DNA of 64,000 nucleotides from a virus, in the IMG/VR virus record IMGVR_UViG_3300028115_000009, positions 1-64,000 of that record; one strand, given 5' to 3'. The notes beneath the pieces are model-generated. The model worked only from the letters and a program-made list of their open reading frames with translations, was not told the origin of the DNA and ran no database searches. How positions within the stretch are numbered: the stretch's first letter is position 1; every line of letters begins with the position of its first letter. Positions 50,621 to 61,837 of this stretch are shown one piece after another. The position numbers were made by a program, and so were the translations under genes.

Positions 50621-53600
50621 TTATCTTGCTAAGAAGAATCCTAGTGCAACTGGAGCACCATCAATTCCACCTGTAAAGTTCATCTTCGCTTTAATATTTA
50701 GCTGTCCGCCGTTGGTAGTTGTTATTTCATCGTTTGCAATAAACACAACACCTGAAGTTAGTGTGTTAACGTTCAAACTAGACTGACCGCCACCAATCTG
50801 TGCAGTAATGTACGATTTAATCGCACGTTGCGTTGGAACAATGTTATCACTATTTGCAGTAAAGAATGGATCTGTACTGAACTGAGTAATAACAGCTGAA
50901 CCAATACCAAGTCCAATACCGTTAAGCTGCAACGATTGTAGACCTGCTAAGTTAAACGCATCTGCATCCAATGTCGCTGTACCAGTACTCTGTTGAACAC
51001 CGAACAATCCACCAACGTTAAAGTTACCGTCTTGGTCAGTACTTGTAAAGAACACTCGTCCGCCACCACTTGATAGCTGTTGCACATCTTGGTTAGCTGT
51101 AGTAATATCAACATACGGATAGTTAGTATCAGCTTGGTTACCAGTACCAATGTACAAGAAGTCATGTCCTGTTAGACGTACTTGCGAGTACTTATTAGTT
51201 GTAGTAACTAATGTACCGTCTAGAGGTGCATCAAGTATAGTTAATGCAGGACTAATTTGGAAAGTTGCATTATAGTTGCCTTGACTTCCAAGTATGCCGC
51301 TCACTGCTACTAGTTTGTACCAAGTACCAGTTTTGCTTGCAAACACAATGTTTGAACCAGGTATCGGTAAGTCAAACAATCCGCGTACAGCAATAAATGT
51401 ACTTGCCTGGAACAAGTCTGAATAGCCATCGCCTGCTACTTCAACTGTTGCTGTTTGATAACCTGAACCTCTGTTAGTGAAGCTTGGGTTAGCAAGTGCG
51501 CCATTGCCTTGTCTTGCATGAACCGGAGCATCAATAGTTGAGTTAGGATCAGTAATAGTTGCAATCGGCCCTGCTTTAAATGTTGCTCCAGTTAATGTAG
51601 TAGTTTCAATAGCAACCGGTGTGCCACTACCTGCAATTAGACTTACAGTAATAGTTGTTCCACTTGGTATAGTGTTAATATAGTATGGTGTTTCATTTAC
51701 TAATCCTGAATCAGTAACATTAGTAAATGTAATTGGTTGATTCTGTACTAAACGTGCTGTTGAATCTAAAGTGATTGTGTTCGCACTAGTAGTACTTACT
51801 ACTGTTCCGTTTGGATAACCTGAACCAGGTTCAACCATTCTAGTCGAAATAATAGAACCATCAGTTTCTACTAGTCTACCTAATGCTTTAGCACCAGTTT
51901 CAACATAGTTAACAACATTATTTGCTGCATTAGTAAATGCTGCCCAGATTGGCTTGCTATTTGGATTACCAAACACTAGCCCGTTCCACGCTGCGCTTGA
52001 ACCAAGTGCTTGTTCATTCCATGTAATACCGTCTGTACTTGTTGCACACACCGCAGTACCTTCGGCTACTGCTATGAACAAACCTTGTCCATATTTAACT
52101 TTAGACCAGTTGCCTGCTGTTGGTAATCCTGCTGGTGATGCAACCCAAGTTGCACCTTTGTCGTAACTAACTGCAACTTCTCTGCTACCTGTTGCAATAG
52201 CAACAAATCTACCATTTCCGTATGCAACACTAGCCCAAGTATTTGAGGATGGTAATGTACCACCTTCTGCCCAAGTAATGCCGTTAGCACTTTTTGCTAC
52301 TTTATTGCCACCTGTGTTGATTGCAACATAAGTAGCTGCGCCATATGCTACACCGCTAAATGTACCAGCACTTAATGTAATGTTAGTTCTTGAAACCCAA
52401 GCACTGCCATCTGTTGATGTTGCAGCACTTCCTGATCCGCCTGCGCCGCCTACTGCAACATACACTCCGTCACCATAAGTTACAGAAGTAAAGTTGCTGT
52501 TTGGCAATGCAGTTCCTGCACTCCATGTATTGTCTGACTTAGCATTAGCAAGTGTTATGTTAGCGTTACTTGTACTACCGTTTGCAATAGCTACAAACTT
52601 GGCGCTTGCATCAATAATTTCAATAGTAGGAACACTAGTGTATCCAGCGCCTACTGTATCAATAGTGATACTTGCTACGCCTTCGTTATCCATAACTGCT
52701 GTTGCTGTTGCAGATTCTGATGCGCCTCCGCCACTAATTGTAACAGTAGGTGTAGTTTTGTAACCATTACCAAACGAGTCAACAATGATTTCAGTAACTT
52801 TATCAGTTTCAGCAGTAATAGTTGGAACTGCGCCATAACCAGCACCTGTACTTGTCATGATTACTTCTTGAATCACTCCATTAAGAACTGTACATACTGC
52901 ACTTGCGCCACCGCCGCCTGATGTTGGAGTAATAGTTATCGTTGGAGCACTTGAGAAACCTTTACCGCCATTAATAACATTAATCTGTTTAATCTGCGTC
53001 GGTCCTGGTAAGCCAATGCTGTTTAATTCTCCTAGTTCGGCCTCAAGCACTGCGCCTGATCCGCCTAATCCACCAATAATAACACGAGCTGTTGCTCCTG
53101 TGCCGCCACCAAACGCAACATCTGCCCAGTTAGCACTTGTACTTAATGCACCACTTGATGTCCAAGTTTTGCCATCAGCAGATGCATAAGTAGCTGTTCC
53201 GCCATTCTGTAGAGCAACAAAGTGTCCATCAGCATATGATGCAGCTCTAATTGATTCTGTACCACTTGTAGTTGTTGCTGTAGCAACATAGCCTGGACCT
53301 GTAAACTTAATGCGAGGCTCAATTGTGTAGCCAGATGTTAGATCTAGACCAGCAGCAATTGGAGTTCCTGGAATAACATGATCCCATCCCGCAGCATATA
53401 GTGTTACACTACCTGTAGCAGTTGACAGCGTTACATCTGCTCCGCCTTCTTCGTCGCTAACTGTAAACTGTGTTCCACTTGTTATAGCAGTTACATAGTA
53501 ATCATTAGCAGCAGTTAATCCACCAATGTCATCGCTTAGATAAATTGGCATATCAACATACAATGATGCTGTGCTTGCAACTGTTAATACATTTGTAGTA

Positions 53601-56600
53601 ACTGTAGTGTTAGTAACTGTTAAGTTTTCAAAGCTGTCTTTATAAACTTTAGCAACTTTAAGACCGTTGTTATATGTTAAAATGTTACCATATTGTCCTA
53701 CGCCAGTACCTGCTGTAATCTGAATGCGCATACCGTTGTATGCCCCAAGCAATGCTGTATCAGTAGCAGCAATAGTAGCACTAATTAAGTCACCGCCCTG
53801 TGCAACGTTTTTAGCAGTTACATAATCTGCACCACCTGTCTCGTTACCGTCATCTAAGTCAATTAAGCGTGTTTCAAATATTGCACCGTCACGTGTTTCA
53901 TCAGCAATAGTTGTTGCGTTAAAGCCTGATCCACTAATTGCATATTGTGCGTTAGTGTAATCGCGACCAGCGTTATCAAATTCGAAGCGGAATACTTGTT
54001 GATCACCATCAGTAATAACTTCTGATATGTATGCTTCTTGTGACAAGTTATCAACTTCACAGTACAATGGAACTTCACCGGTATCTGTGCCTTCAGCAAT
54101 CGTACCATATGTACCATATGAACTGTTACCGTTTGTAGCACGAATACGTCCACCTAAGTCGGCTAAGTATCCTGAATAGTTGTAGTATGCGAACACAGAC
54201 ACAAGTTCTGTTAGTGAGTTATTACCGCTACACCATACACCGATACCATCTGATAGTACTTGTGTAAAGTCGTTGCTAACTGTTGATCTGTTGCCGCCAG
54301 CGTGTAATGCACCATCAATCTTGTTACCAACACAACCAACACCAAAGTTAGTTACGTTCTGAATGTATGGAGATTTATTAGTAATCCATGCTTCTGTATC
54401 CCATGGACCAAATCCTGGATCAAGCGATACATATGCACCTGCTGTTGGACGTCTTGTACCAAACTCATTAAGTTCAGTTAAGTTTCCTCTTAGACCGCTT
54501 AGTGTCATATTACGAACACCAGTTGAGTTACGTACATAGAACATGTCTGAGCGCTCTGAACCTTCTACTGCATTCAAGTACAATATTGCAGCTCTTAATG
54601 CATGGTGGTTTCCTGGATACTGTAGATCATGTGCTACAGCTTCAACATAACGAATCATGTCTCTACGGCATGCAACAGGATCAAACGAGTATGTAACTGT
54701 AGCTTCTGTTACTCCGCCTGTTACAATAGTTACTTCTGTGCCACCAATAGTTGTGCTTACAGTGAATTGCTCAGGTGCTAATATCGCCTTTACATAATAA
54801 GTAATGCCCGGAGTCAATTCATCAATTGTATCACTAAACACTACAGGATCATTAACTGCTAAATTATGTGCCGTTGATGTTTGAACTGCGTTATTACCAT
54901 TTGACACTGCTGTAACTGTATTACTAAATGTTTGTGTTACCCAAGCAGTTGCTTCATTTGCTAAGAAATTTTTGTTAGCTTTAAGAATTTCAACACCTTT
55001 TGCAACTTCAACGTTGTTGTAGTAGGCAATAGTGCCAGTAGTTTCCGGAGTTTCATTAACACCTTTGTCAAGCATATTAATGATAATATCCATTAAGCTA
55101 TTTGCTCGTTTTACTGCTGTTGGAGAAGCGGTAATATATGATGCTATTTTATTTTTAAGTTCTCTGTATGATTGTACAGTTGCAGTTTTCTGAGCACCTA
55201 GTACTAGATCTGCTTGCGCACCGCGATAATATGCACTTGCTGCTGCAATTGTGCGATAGTTACTATCGACCATCATATCGTAACCAATAGCATCAACAAT
55301 GTAGCCAACGTCTCTTGCACACTTATCTTCGTCGTACACTAGTGTTGGATAATTATCTGCAATATATTGAGTAATAGCAGTTTTAATAATTTCCTTAGAT
55401 CCTGATAAGTTGAGATTTTGTTGCTTAATGACAGCATTAACACTACTAATATCTGGATTACTTTTATTAACTATTAGTGTTTCTGTACTAGTACTATCTG
55501 ATAGTACATGTGTTGTACCATTAAATGTTTCTGATATTGTAAAAGTAGTAGTATTTGGAACACTCTTAATATAATAAATTTGACCGCCTGTGACTGTATC
55601 AAATCCGCTCACTGATGATACTTCATCGCCTATTTTAAAGTTATGTTCTGCATCTGACGTTAATACATTAGATGTTACGTCAACAATTGTAACTGTGTCA
55701 AATGCTGAAACACCGTCATTAATAAGTGCAATAGCATAATCCATTAGTGCTACGACTCTTAATGCTGAGTTAGCATCACCAATAATTTGTACATTTTCGT
55801 CTCTAAATACAGGTGTTACTTCAGTTTGAATTGCATAAGGACTTCCTACTTGGTTTATTGCTAAATCACTTGCTAAGAATTTAACCCATTCGTAGGCTGC
55901 GATTGTTGCAACTTTATCGTTTTCGTCAATTTGTAACGTTGTGCCTACGTAGTATGCCATTGCTGCTTCTTGAGTTGCAGAAGTTCCGCCGTATACTAAG
56001 TCGTAACGTAATGCATCGATTAATAGTCCTACGTCACGAATACATTTTTCTTGACTAAATTCTACTAATGGATATTCAGCTGCAATAAATGCAAGAACTT
56101 CTGCTTGTATAAACTCTTTGTTATCCCAAATAGTTATAGCAGCCGCAGCATCATTTTCGTCAACTGTTGATAACGCTTTAATTCTAAGTGTAGGTTTCTT
56201 ACCGCCGTCAATGTATGCTGTAATGTCATTAATAATAAGTTCTGCATGTGCAGACGCTGTTGTTGCTGCTATGTGTTTAACTTTTTGTTTCAAGAAGTTA
56301 ACAGCACCTACTGATGCATCTAACTGGTTGTTTGTAACAATTGCAGTTGATGCAAGTATTCTGTAGTATGCCATTCCTGCTTTAATTGAAGCAAAGTTTG
56401 AACCAGTTAACATGTCACGTATTACTGCATCAGTCATTAGACCGGTGTCTCTACGACAAGTTTCTTGATTGTATTGTAGTTTCTGCCAGTTCTTCTCTAC
56501 CCAGTAAACTGTATCTTCAATAATTTCATATCTACGTGAAACTAATGCATCATAAGATGTTTTAACTTCAAGGCCAGCCCAATCAGTTGCAATTTCAATA

Positions 56601-59600
56601 GTAGCATTTGGCTCACCGTTGTTAATCCAATCTAATACATCGTCAACACGATCTTCAGCAAATTCAATAGATGCTGCATTACCAGCAGTTCCACTAACAT
56701 CTTGTGTTAAAGTATTGCCAGGTGACTTAGTCCATGAACCTGTGTCTTCTGCAATAACCCAACCAATAACATCGCGCATTCTATCGTATGCACCTAGTGT
56801 TGCTGGAAGTTCGTTGGCACCAATTGTTAATACAAAGTTTGAGTAGTATGCACTACCTGCAATTAACGACTGTGTGTTACCACCGTATGTTAGATCGTAG
56901 CGGATAGCATCAATAATGTAACCAACATCGCGGATACACTTATCTTGTGCGTCTGCGCCTAGTGTAGCCCAGAATGTATCAAAACCGTTATTGCTATCTT
57001 CTAACCACTTGCGTACTTCTAATTGAATAAACGCACTGTTTACTGCTAATTGATCAGCTGCATTACCGTATGTAGTAGTAACACCAGTTGTGTTGCTAGT
57101 AGTTGCATATGCAGTATCTACTAGGTTAGCAGTGTTATAATTTGTCGGAGTCGGCAACACATAAGCCGGAACAGCAGTTAATCCACTTTGAACAACTGTT
57201 TTAATTGTTTCTGCTTTTGATGCTACTGCAAGTGCTGCTGTTGTTGTACCAACTTCACTTGTTGAGCCTTCCGTAAGCTGTGTAAGTGCTTCATCAATAA
57301 AGCTAATAGTACTTAATGTTGCTGCTAATTGATTGTCAATGACATATTCCGTTGATGTAATACCTCTACGGTATGCCATACCTGCTTTTGCACTACGGAA
57401 ATCACTACCAAATAGTACGTCATATGCAATTGCGTCAACAATGTAGCCAACGTCTCTTGCACACTTAGCTTCATCGTAAGTTAAGTCTGGATAGATAAAG
57501 TTAATGTAATCAATTGCACCCTGTTGTATAACAGAACGTCTAGCATCGATTACAGATTTTAGATCTACCAATGCACTATCAACCCATGTTAGCGACGGAC
57601 TAATTAATGCAGGTGTATCACCTGTATCAATTGTATTATAAATTTCGTTAATGCGATCTTGAGCAAATGCTGCTGCGCCTGCACTACCTGCTGTTCCAGT
57701 AATGTCTTGCGTTGCTGCGTTGCTTGATGACTTTGTCCAACCAGCAGTGTTACCGATAGCAATGTTATCAATGATGTCTGCTAAACGTGCTTGTACAGCT
57801 AGTGCAGCAGTCTTTTGATCGCTTGGTTCTTGGAATACTCCATCAACATAGTAAGCTCTAGCAGCAACAATAGTTTCTAAGTTACCACGATATGTTAAGT
57901 CATACTCAAGTGCATCTAGAATGTATTCCATGTCACGTAAGCATGATGCTTTCTGATCTGAATCTAAGCTAATCCATAATGCATTGTAGTTGTCAGTCAT
58001 GTATGCTTCAACTTCTGCAACTAGGAAATCTTTGTTTAATTTAATTAAACGTCTTGCATTAAAGAATCCAGTATCATATCCTGTTGGATCAGGAATTACA
58101 AAACTTGTCGGTATTGAACCAGATCCATTTTCTAAGATATCAGCGATAAGTGCAGTACTTTCAGCTACTTTAGTAGTACCTGTAGTAATAGCTTTGATTT
58201 GCTCTCTAACATAATCAATAGAACCGATAGTAGGTTCTAGCTGGCTGTCAAGAACTATTCCTGTAGAAGCAATGCCTCTACGATATGCCATACCTGCTTT
58301 GAGTGAACGGAAGTCACTACCGAACATAATGTCGTAACGTAGTGCGTCAATAATATATCCTAAATCACGTGAACACTTAGCTTCATCGTATGTTAAGTCT
58401 GGATAATTTTCATTAATCCAACTAATTGCGCCTGCTTGAATTGTTGCTTTTGCAGCTACGATTGCTGTATTAACTGTAGTCAATGTAGTAGGCACCCATG
58501 TAATGTCAGCAGCAACTTCAGAAGCAAGTGTACCGTCTGTATCAATGGTGTCATAAACTTCTTGTACTAATGCTTCTGCTTTCGATGCTGCGCCTGCGCT
58601 GCCTGCATCATTATCTTTATTTTGTAATTCGCCATTATCTGGACTTAATACAACATCAGTTTCAAGAATAACTTCGCCTACAATAGTTTTCAAACGTGCA
58701 TAAGCAGCAAGTGTTTCGTCTTTTTCGCCAGCGCCGTAAACAGGACTACCTTCTACAAAATAAGCTCTTGCAGCTACAGTAGTTTCTAAATTTCCGCCGT
58801 ATGTTAAATCGTAAATGATTGCATCAATAATGTAACCAGTATCTCTAGCACATGCTACTGCATCGTAAGTAAATGCCGATGTAAATGGTGCAGTTTCATT
58901 TAATACTTGATCTGCAATCCAAGCTGTAATTTCTGCTTGTAAAAATGCCTTGTTAGCTGTTAACTGTGTTACTGCATTTGCGTAGCCACTGTCACTGGCA
59001 TTACCAGTTCCGCTTGTCGGTGTAGGATTAGATACTTCGTAAGCATTTGCAACAGATATACCATTTTCAAGAATATCTGATATTAATTCAATGCCAGTGT
59101 TTAGTCTGTTAGTTGAAGTTGTTGTACCGCCATAACCGTTAATATACGCTTGAGAAGCAGTGTTTCCTGATGTTGGAGCAATTGCAATATTTTGCATTAG
59201 ATCAGGAATTAAATCTTTAATTCTGTTCAAAGCACTTGTAGTTTTAGATTTATCATTAACAAGTAACGGAACTGCCGGAGCAGGCTGTATTACAGAAGTA
59301 CGTAATTCGTCACCAACGATTGCAGTGTATTCTGGTACAATAATTGGAAGTATTTCATTGTAAGTACCAGTTTTAATAAACACTGTTGTATTTGGATTTG
59401 TTACAGTAGGTATAGCTGTTGCAGAACCTGCACTAATACCAGTTGTAATAATATCAATAAGATTAGCTGCTTTAGAAATTCCAGTTGCTTCAGCTTCTAA
59501 TGTAAAGTCGATGATTTGTACAGATCTATCTTCAAGTGCAACACCGTTTAAAGATTGGTAGCTAAGTGGTTGCTCATTTGACAGTACTGATGCTACTATA

Positions 59601-61789
59601 CTTTTTAGATATGTGTATGCTTGTACTGTTTGCAGTGCTTGAGATCCGAAAGTACCATTAATATATTCGTTACCTGCAGGAGTGAAATACGACTTAGCTG
59701 CTGTTACAGTTTTTAATGTGCCGCCTCTTGAAATATCATAAATTAAAGCGTCAACTATGTAACCTGTATCTCTCTCACATTTAACTGTGTCATATGCAAG
59801 ATTACCTTGCATAGTTCCAGTTCCGTTTGTTAACACACGAGGAATACCGCTGTTCTGAACGTCACTGATTCTAAACTCAGTGTCAGACACAGCAGATTCA
59901 ACATAATAGATTGTTCCTGCTGTAACGCCGCCCAAAGTGCCATTGAATACAATCGGCATTCCTGGATCTAAGTTAGCAGTTGATGTTGTTGTAAAGACCT
60001 GTGTTCCAGATGTAGCTGCGGTAATGTTAACTCTGTAATTGTAACTAATCCAGTTAGTTACTTCCTTCATTAAGAATTCTTTGTTATTTTGTAAAATATG
60101 CTTTGCTTGCGGATTTAAATATCCGTCACGTACTTGCTCTAGTGCATAACGTACACTTGCCCAAGGTTTGTCAACTGTTAAGCCTGAAGCTGGTGCAGGT
60201 TCATTAGCACCTAATGGTCCAACATAAACAACGTTGTCGATTAGACCGTAGTTTGCCCAAGCTGGGAAGCCATCAGTTGCACGTAGAATCTGTCCATCGA
60301 CACCAATTGGCAATCTTGTAGGACCGTTCTCACCGTAGTAAACTAAGTCGCCTTCTGTAGTTAATGATAGTGCTTCTGAACCTAATGTTAGTAGGTTCCA
60401 GTAGTCTGCTGTTAAATCATTGTCTGGACGATTTCCTGTTGCTGCTGTATGCTTTGTTACAGCAATAAAACTACTTGCTCCGTATATTACAACATCGCCT
60501 ACATGATAGTCAGTACCAGTTTTCCAAGTAGACGAATAACCTGTCCAAGAAACACTAGTAACTGTACCGCCGCTTACACCAGTAACAGTAACTTCTGCAT
60601 CGTTTGCTGGACTTGTGCCGCCAATTGACGAGCCAAGTAGTTTAATAACATCGTTTGTAGCATAGCCAGTTCCTGCAAATCCTGTTGACACCGTAATAGT
60701 GTAAACTGATTTTGATTTAACAACGTCAAACCTAGCACCAGAACCTGAACCTACAACGTTACTACCTTGTACTTGTAAGAATGTTTCTGTGCTATATGTC
60801 CAATTAATACCGCTGTTTAATCTGCTCCAGTATGTAGCATCTGGTGGCTCATTACCTGTATTGTCAGTAAGTGCAACATAAGTTGATCCGCCTAAGCGAA
60901 CTACGTCGCCTACTTTGTAACTAGATAAGACGGTCCAATCACCTTGGAAACTAAATCCAGTTGTAAATACATCCCAATCATCTGGATTAGAAGTAGGTTG
61001 ACTGTTTGTGTTATTTGTTTTAGCAACATAAACATAACCACCATAAGTAACAGTGTCACCTATTTGATAGTTAGATATATTGTTCCATGAATCTTCGAAC
61101 TGGAATCCTTCAACAAATGCTTCCCAATTTGATTCATCTGCTTCAAAGTTAGATGATGTATGTGCAGTAGTAGCAATCCAAATGTTACCACCGTACTTGA
61201 TAAGATCGTTAATGCGGTATCTAGTAGCAGTTACCCATTCACCTGTGTAAACAATACCGTCGCTAAATAATGTCCAGTTGGCTTGGTCATTTTCTAAACC
61301 TAAGATTGATGTTGCAGCTGATACGTGAGCAGTGTTACATACATAAACATAGCCGCCGTAACGAACTAAGTCGCTAAGTTTATATCTTGTTGAAGTTGCC
61401 CAATCACCTTTAAAGTCGAATGATGTAGCAAATTCTGTCCAGTCAGCTAAGTTTTCTTCTAGGCCTAAAAATGTAGGAGAATCAAAAGTTGCAGATACGT
61501 GTCCATTTTCACAAATATAAACGTTTGCACCGTACTTGACAACGTCACCTGGAGCATATTCTACTTCTGGCTCCCAATCACCTTGCCAGCTTGTTCCGTC
61601 GGAAACAATTTCCCATTTTGGAATTACATCAGTGAAATCTGTGTTGAATTCCGTAGAAGAAGTATGGTTTTTAACACATATATACGATTTACCGCCGAAA
61701 CTAATAACATCGTCTGCAACATATGTTGTACTAGCAACCCAGTCACCTTGCCATACAAATCTAATTCTACCTAGTTTAAATTCTGCCAT
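50621..61789 (-). CDS. Giant repetitive tail fibre / adhesion protein (3,722 aa)
   Basis: 3,722 aa. Seven modules of pattern W-x-GDW...Y-x-x-GD-x-V-x-YGG-x-x-Y lie in residues ~10-475, like carbohydrate-binding CBM5/12-type folds. Ten copies of a ~150-190-residue module marked C-x-RD-x-GYI-(I/V)-DA-x-x-YD-(L/I)-x-YG(G/S) span ~600-2400. A beta-helix-like region follows (about 2400-2720), then a GWDHVIPGT block and W..S-DG-x-x-W propeller-like repeats to ~3330. The C-terminal ~390 residues are shared with the next gene. No protease or lyase signature was recognised. It is likely a long side fibre or tail structure contacting the host. GGAG precedes the ATG. Confidence 0.75.
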   Translation of the reverse strand: MAEFKLGRIRFVWQGDWVASTTYVADDVISFGGKSYICVKNHTSSTEFNTDFTDVIPKWEIVSDGTSWQGDWEPEVEYAPGDVVKYGANVYICENGHVSATFDSPTFLGLEENLADWTEFATSFDFKGDWATSTRYKLSDLVRYGGYVYVCNTAHVSAATSILGLENDQANWTLFSDGIVYTGEWVTATRYRINDLIKYGGNIWIATTAHTSSNFEADESNWEAFVEGFQFEDSWNNISNYQIGDTVTYGGYVYVAKTNNTNSQPTSNPDDWDVFTTGFSFQGDWTVLSSYKVGDVVRLGGSTYVALTDNTGNEPPDATYWSRLNSGINWTYSTETFLQVQGSNVVGSGSGARFDVVKSKSVYTITVSTGFAGTGYATNDVIKLLGSSIGGTSPANDAEVTVTGVSGGTVTSVSWTGYSSTWKTGTDYHVGDVVIYGASSFIAVTKHTAATGNRPDNDLTADYWNLLTLGSEALSLTTEGDLVYYGENGPTRLPIGVDGQILRATDGFPAWANYGLIDNVVYVGPLGANEPAPASGLTVDKPWASVRYALEQVRDGYLNPQAKHILQNNKEFLMKEVTNWISYNYRVNITAATSGTQVFTTTSTANLDPGMPIVFNGTLGGVTAGTIYYVESAVSDTEFRISDVQNSGIPRVLTNGTGTMQGNLAYDTVKCERDTGYIVDALIYDISRGGTLKTVTAAKSYFTPAGNEYINGTFGSQALQTVQAYTYLKSIVASVLSNEQPLSYQSLNGVALEDRSVQIIDFTLEAEATGISKAANLIDIITTGISAGSATAIPTVTNPNTTVFIKTGTYNEILPIIVPEYTAIVGDELRTSVIQPAPAVPLLVNDKSKTTSALNRIKDLIPDLMQNIAIAPTSGNTASQAYINGYGGTTTSTNRLNTGIELISDILENGISVANAYEVSNPTPTSGTGNASDSGYANAVTQLTANKAFLQAEITAWIADQVLNETAPFTSAFTYDAVACARDTGYIIDAIIYDLTYGGNLETTVAARAYFVEGSPVYGAGEKDETLAAYARLKTIVGEVILETDVVLSPDNGELQNKDNDAGSAGAASKAEALVQEVYDTIDTDGTLASEVAADITWVPTTLTTVNTAIVAAKATIQAGAISWINENYPDLTYDEAKCSRDLGYIIDALRYDIMFGSDFRSLKAGMAYRRGIASTGIVLDSQLEPTIGSIDYVREQIKAITTGTTKVAESTALIADILENGSGSIPTSFVIPDPTGYDTGFFNARRLIKLNKDFLVAEVEAYMTDNYNALWISLDSDQKASCLRDMEYILDALEYDLTYRGNLETIVAARAYYVDGVFQEPSDQKTAALAVQARLADIIDNIAIGNTAGWTKSSSNAATQDITGTAGSAGAAAFAQDRINEIYNTIDTGDTPALISPSLTWVDSALVDLKSVIDARRSVIQQGAIDYINFIYPDLTYDEAKCARDVGYIVDAIAYDVLFGSDFRSAKAGMAYRRGITSTEYVIDNQLAATLSTISFIDEALTQLTEGSTSEVGTTTAALAVASKAETIKTVVQSGLTAVPAYVLPTPTNYNTANLVDTAYATTSNTTGVTTTYGNAADQLAVNSAFIQLEVRKWLEDSNNGFDTFWATLGADAQDKCIRDVGYIIDAIRYDLTYGGNTQSLIAGSAYYSNFVLTIGANELPATLGAYDRMRDVIGWVIAEDTGSWTKSPGNTLTQDVSGTAGNAASIEFAEDRVDDVLDWINNGEPNATIEIATDWAGLEVKTSYDALVSRRYEIIEDTVYWVEKNWQKLQYNQETCRRDTGLMTDAVIRDMLTGSNFASIKAGMAYYRILASTAIVTNNQLDASVGAVNFLKQKVKHIAATTASAHAELIINDITAYIDGGKKPTLRIKALSTVDENDAAAAITIWDNKEFIQAEVLAFIAAEYPLVEFSQEKCIRDVGLLIDALRYDLVYGGTSATQEAAMAYYVGTTLQIDENDKVATIAAYEWVKFLASDLAINQVGSPYAIQTEVTPVFRDENVQIIGDANSALRVVALMDYAIALINDGVSAFDTVTIVDVTSNVLTSDAEHNFKIGDEVSSVSGFDTVTGGQIYYIKSVPNTTTFTISETFNGTTHVLSDSTSTETLIVNKSNPDISSVNAVIKQQNLNLSGSKEIIKTAITQYIADNYPTLVYDEDKCARDVGYIVDAIGYDMMVDSNYRTIAAASAYYRGAQADLVLGAQKTATVQSYRELKNKIASYITASPTAVKRANSLMDIIINMLDKGVNETPETTGTIAYYNNVEVAKGVEILKANKNFLANEATAWVTQTFSNTVTAVSNGNNAVQTSTAHNLAVNDPVVFSDTIDELTPGITYYVKAILAPEQFTVSTTIGGTEVTIVTGGVTEATVTYSFDPVACRRDMIRYVEAVAHDLQYPGNHHALRAAILYLNAVEGSERSDMFYVRNSTGVRNMTLSGLRGNLTELNEFGTRRPTAGAYVSLDPGFGPWDTEAWITNKSPYIQNVTNFGVGCVGNKIDGALHAGGNRSTVSNDFTQVLSDGIGVWCSGNNSLTELVSVFAYYNYSGYLADLGGRIRATNGNSSYGTYGTIAEGTDTGEVPLYCEVDNLSQEAYISEVITDGDQQVFRFEFDNAGRDYTNAQYAISGSGFNATTIADETRDGAIFETRLIDLDDGNETGGADYVTAKNVAQGGDLISATIAATDTALLGAYNGMRIQITAGTGVGQYGNILTYNNGLKVAKVYKDSFENLTVTNTTVTTNVLTVASTASLYVDMPIYLSDDIGGLTAANDYYVTAITSGTQFTVSDEEGGADVTLSTATGSVTLYAAGWDHVIPGTPIAAGLDLTSGYTIEPRIKFTGPGYVATATTTSGTESIRAASYADGHFVALQNGGTATYASADGKTWTSSGALSTSANWADVAFGGGTGATARVIIGGLGGSGAVLEAELGELNSIGLPGPTQIKQINVINGGKGFSSAPTITITPTSGGGGASAVCTVLNGVIQEVIMTSTGAGYGAVPTITAETDKVTEIIVDSFGNGYKTTPTVTISGGGASESATATAVMDNEGVASITIDTVGAGYTSVPTIEIIDASAKFVAIANGSTSNANITLANAKSDNTWSAGTALPNSNFTSVTYGDGVYVAVGGAGGSGSAATSTDGSAWVSRTNITLSAGTFSGVAYGAATYVAINTGGNKVAKSANGITWAEGGTLPSSNTWASVAYGNGRFVAIATGSREVAVSYDKGATWVASPAGLPTAGNWSKVKYGQGLFIAVAEGTAVCATSTDGITWNEQALGSSAAWNGLVFGNPNSKPIWAAFTNAANNVVNYVETGAKALGRLVETDGSIISTRMVEPGSGYPNGTVVSTTSANTITLDSTARLVQNQPITFTNVTDSGLVNETPYYINTIPSGTTITVSLIAGSGTPVAIETTTLTGATFKAGPIATITDPNSTIDAPVHARQGNGALANPSFTNRGSGYQTATVEVAGDGYSDLFQASTFIAVRGLFDLPIPGSNIVFASKTGTWYKLVAVSGILGSQGNYNATFQISPALTILDAPLDGTLVTTTNKYSQVRLTGHDFLYIGTGNQADTNYPYVDITTANQDVQQLSSGGGRVFFTSTDQDGNFNVGGLFGVQQSTGTATLDADAFNLAGLQSLQLNGIGLGIGSAVITQFSTDPFFTANSDNIVPTQRAIKSYITAQIGGGQSSLNVNTLTSGVVFIANDEITTTNGGQLNIKAKMNFTGGIDGAPVALGFFLAR
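54590..59990 (-). repeat. Ten tandem modules inside the giant fibre
   Basis: Each module ends in a motif C-x-RD-x-GYIIDA-x-x-YD, found ten times with roughly 150-190 residue spacing. The modules are diverged, so copy number is old, but alternation of YGGN and FGSD types suggests pairwise duplication. Confidence 0.7.
60380..61760 (-). repeat. CBM-like modules at the N-terminus of the giant fibre
   Basis: Six tandem ~50-residue modules and one more further on share W-x-GDW...Y...GDVV-x-YGG-x-x-Y and H-T/V-S. The pattern resembles carbohydrate-binding modules. Confidence 0.65.
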
Positions 61790-61817
61790 TTTAGCTCCAT
61801 CAATTCTTTACTATTGT

Positions 61818-61825
61818 TATTTATC
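61818..61825 (-). promoter_or_regulatory. Late box for the giant fibre gene
   Basis: Minus-strand GATAAATA predicting a 23-nt leader with ATGGAGC before the ATG at 61789. Confidence 0.55.
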
Positions 61826-61837
61826 CAATTACATATA

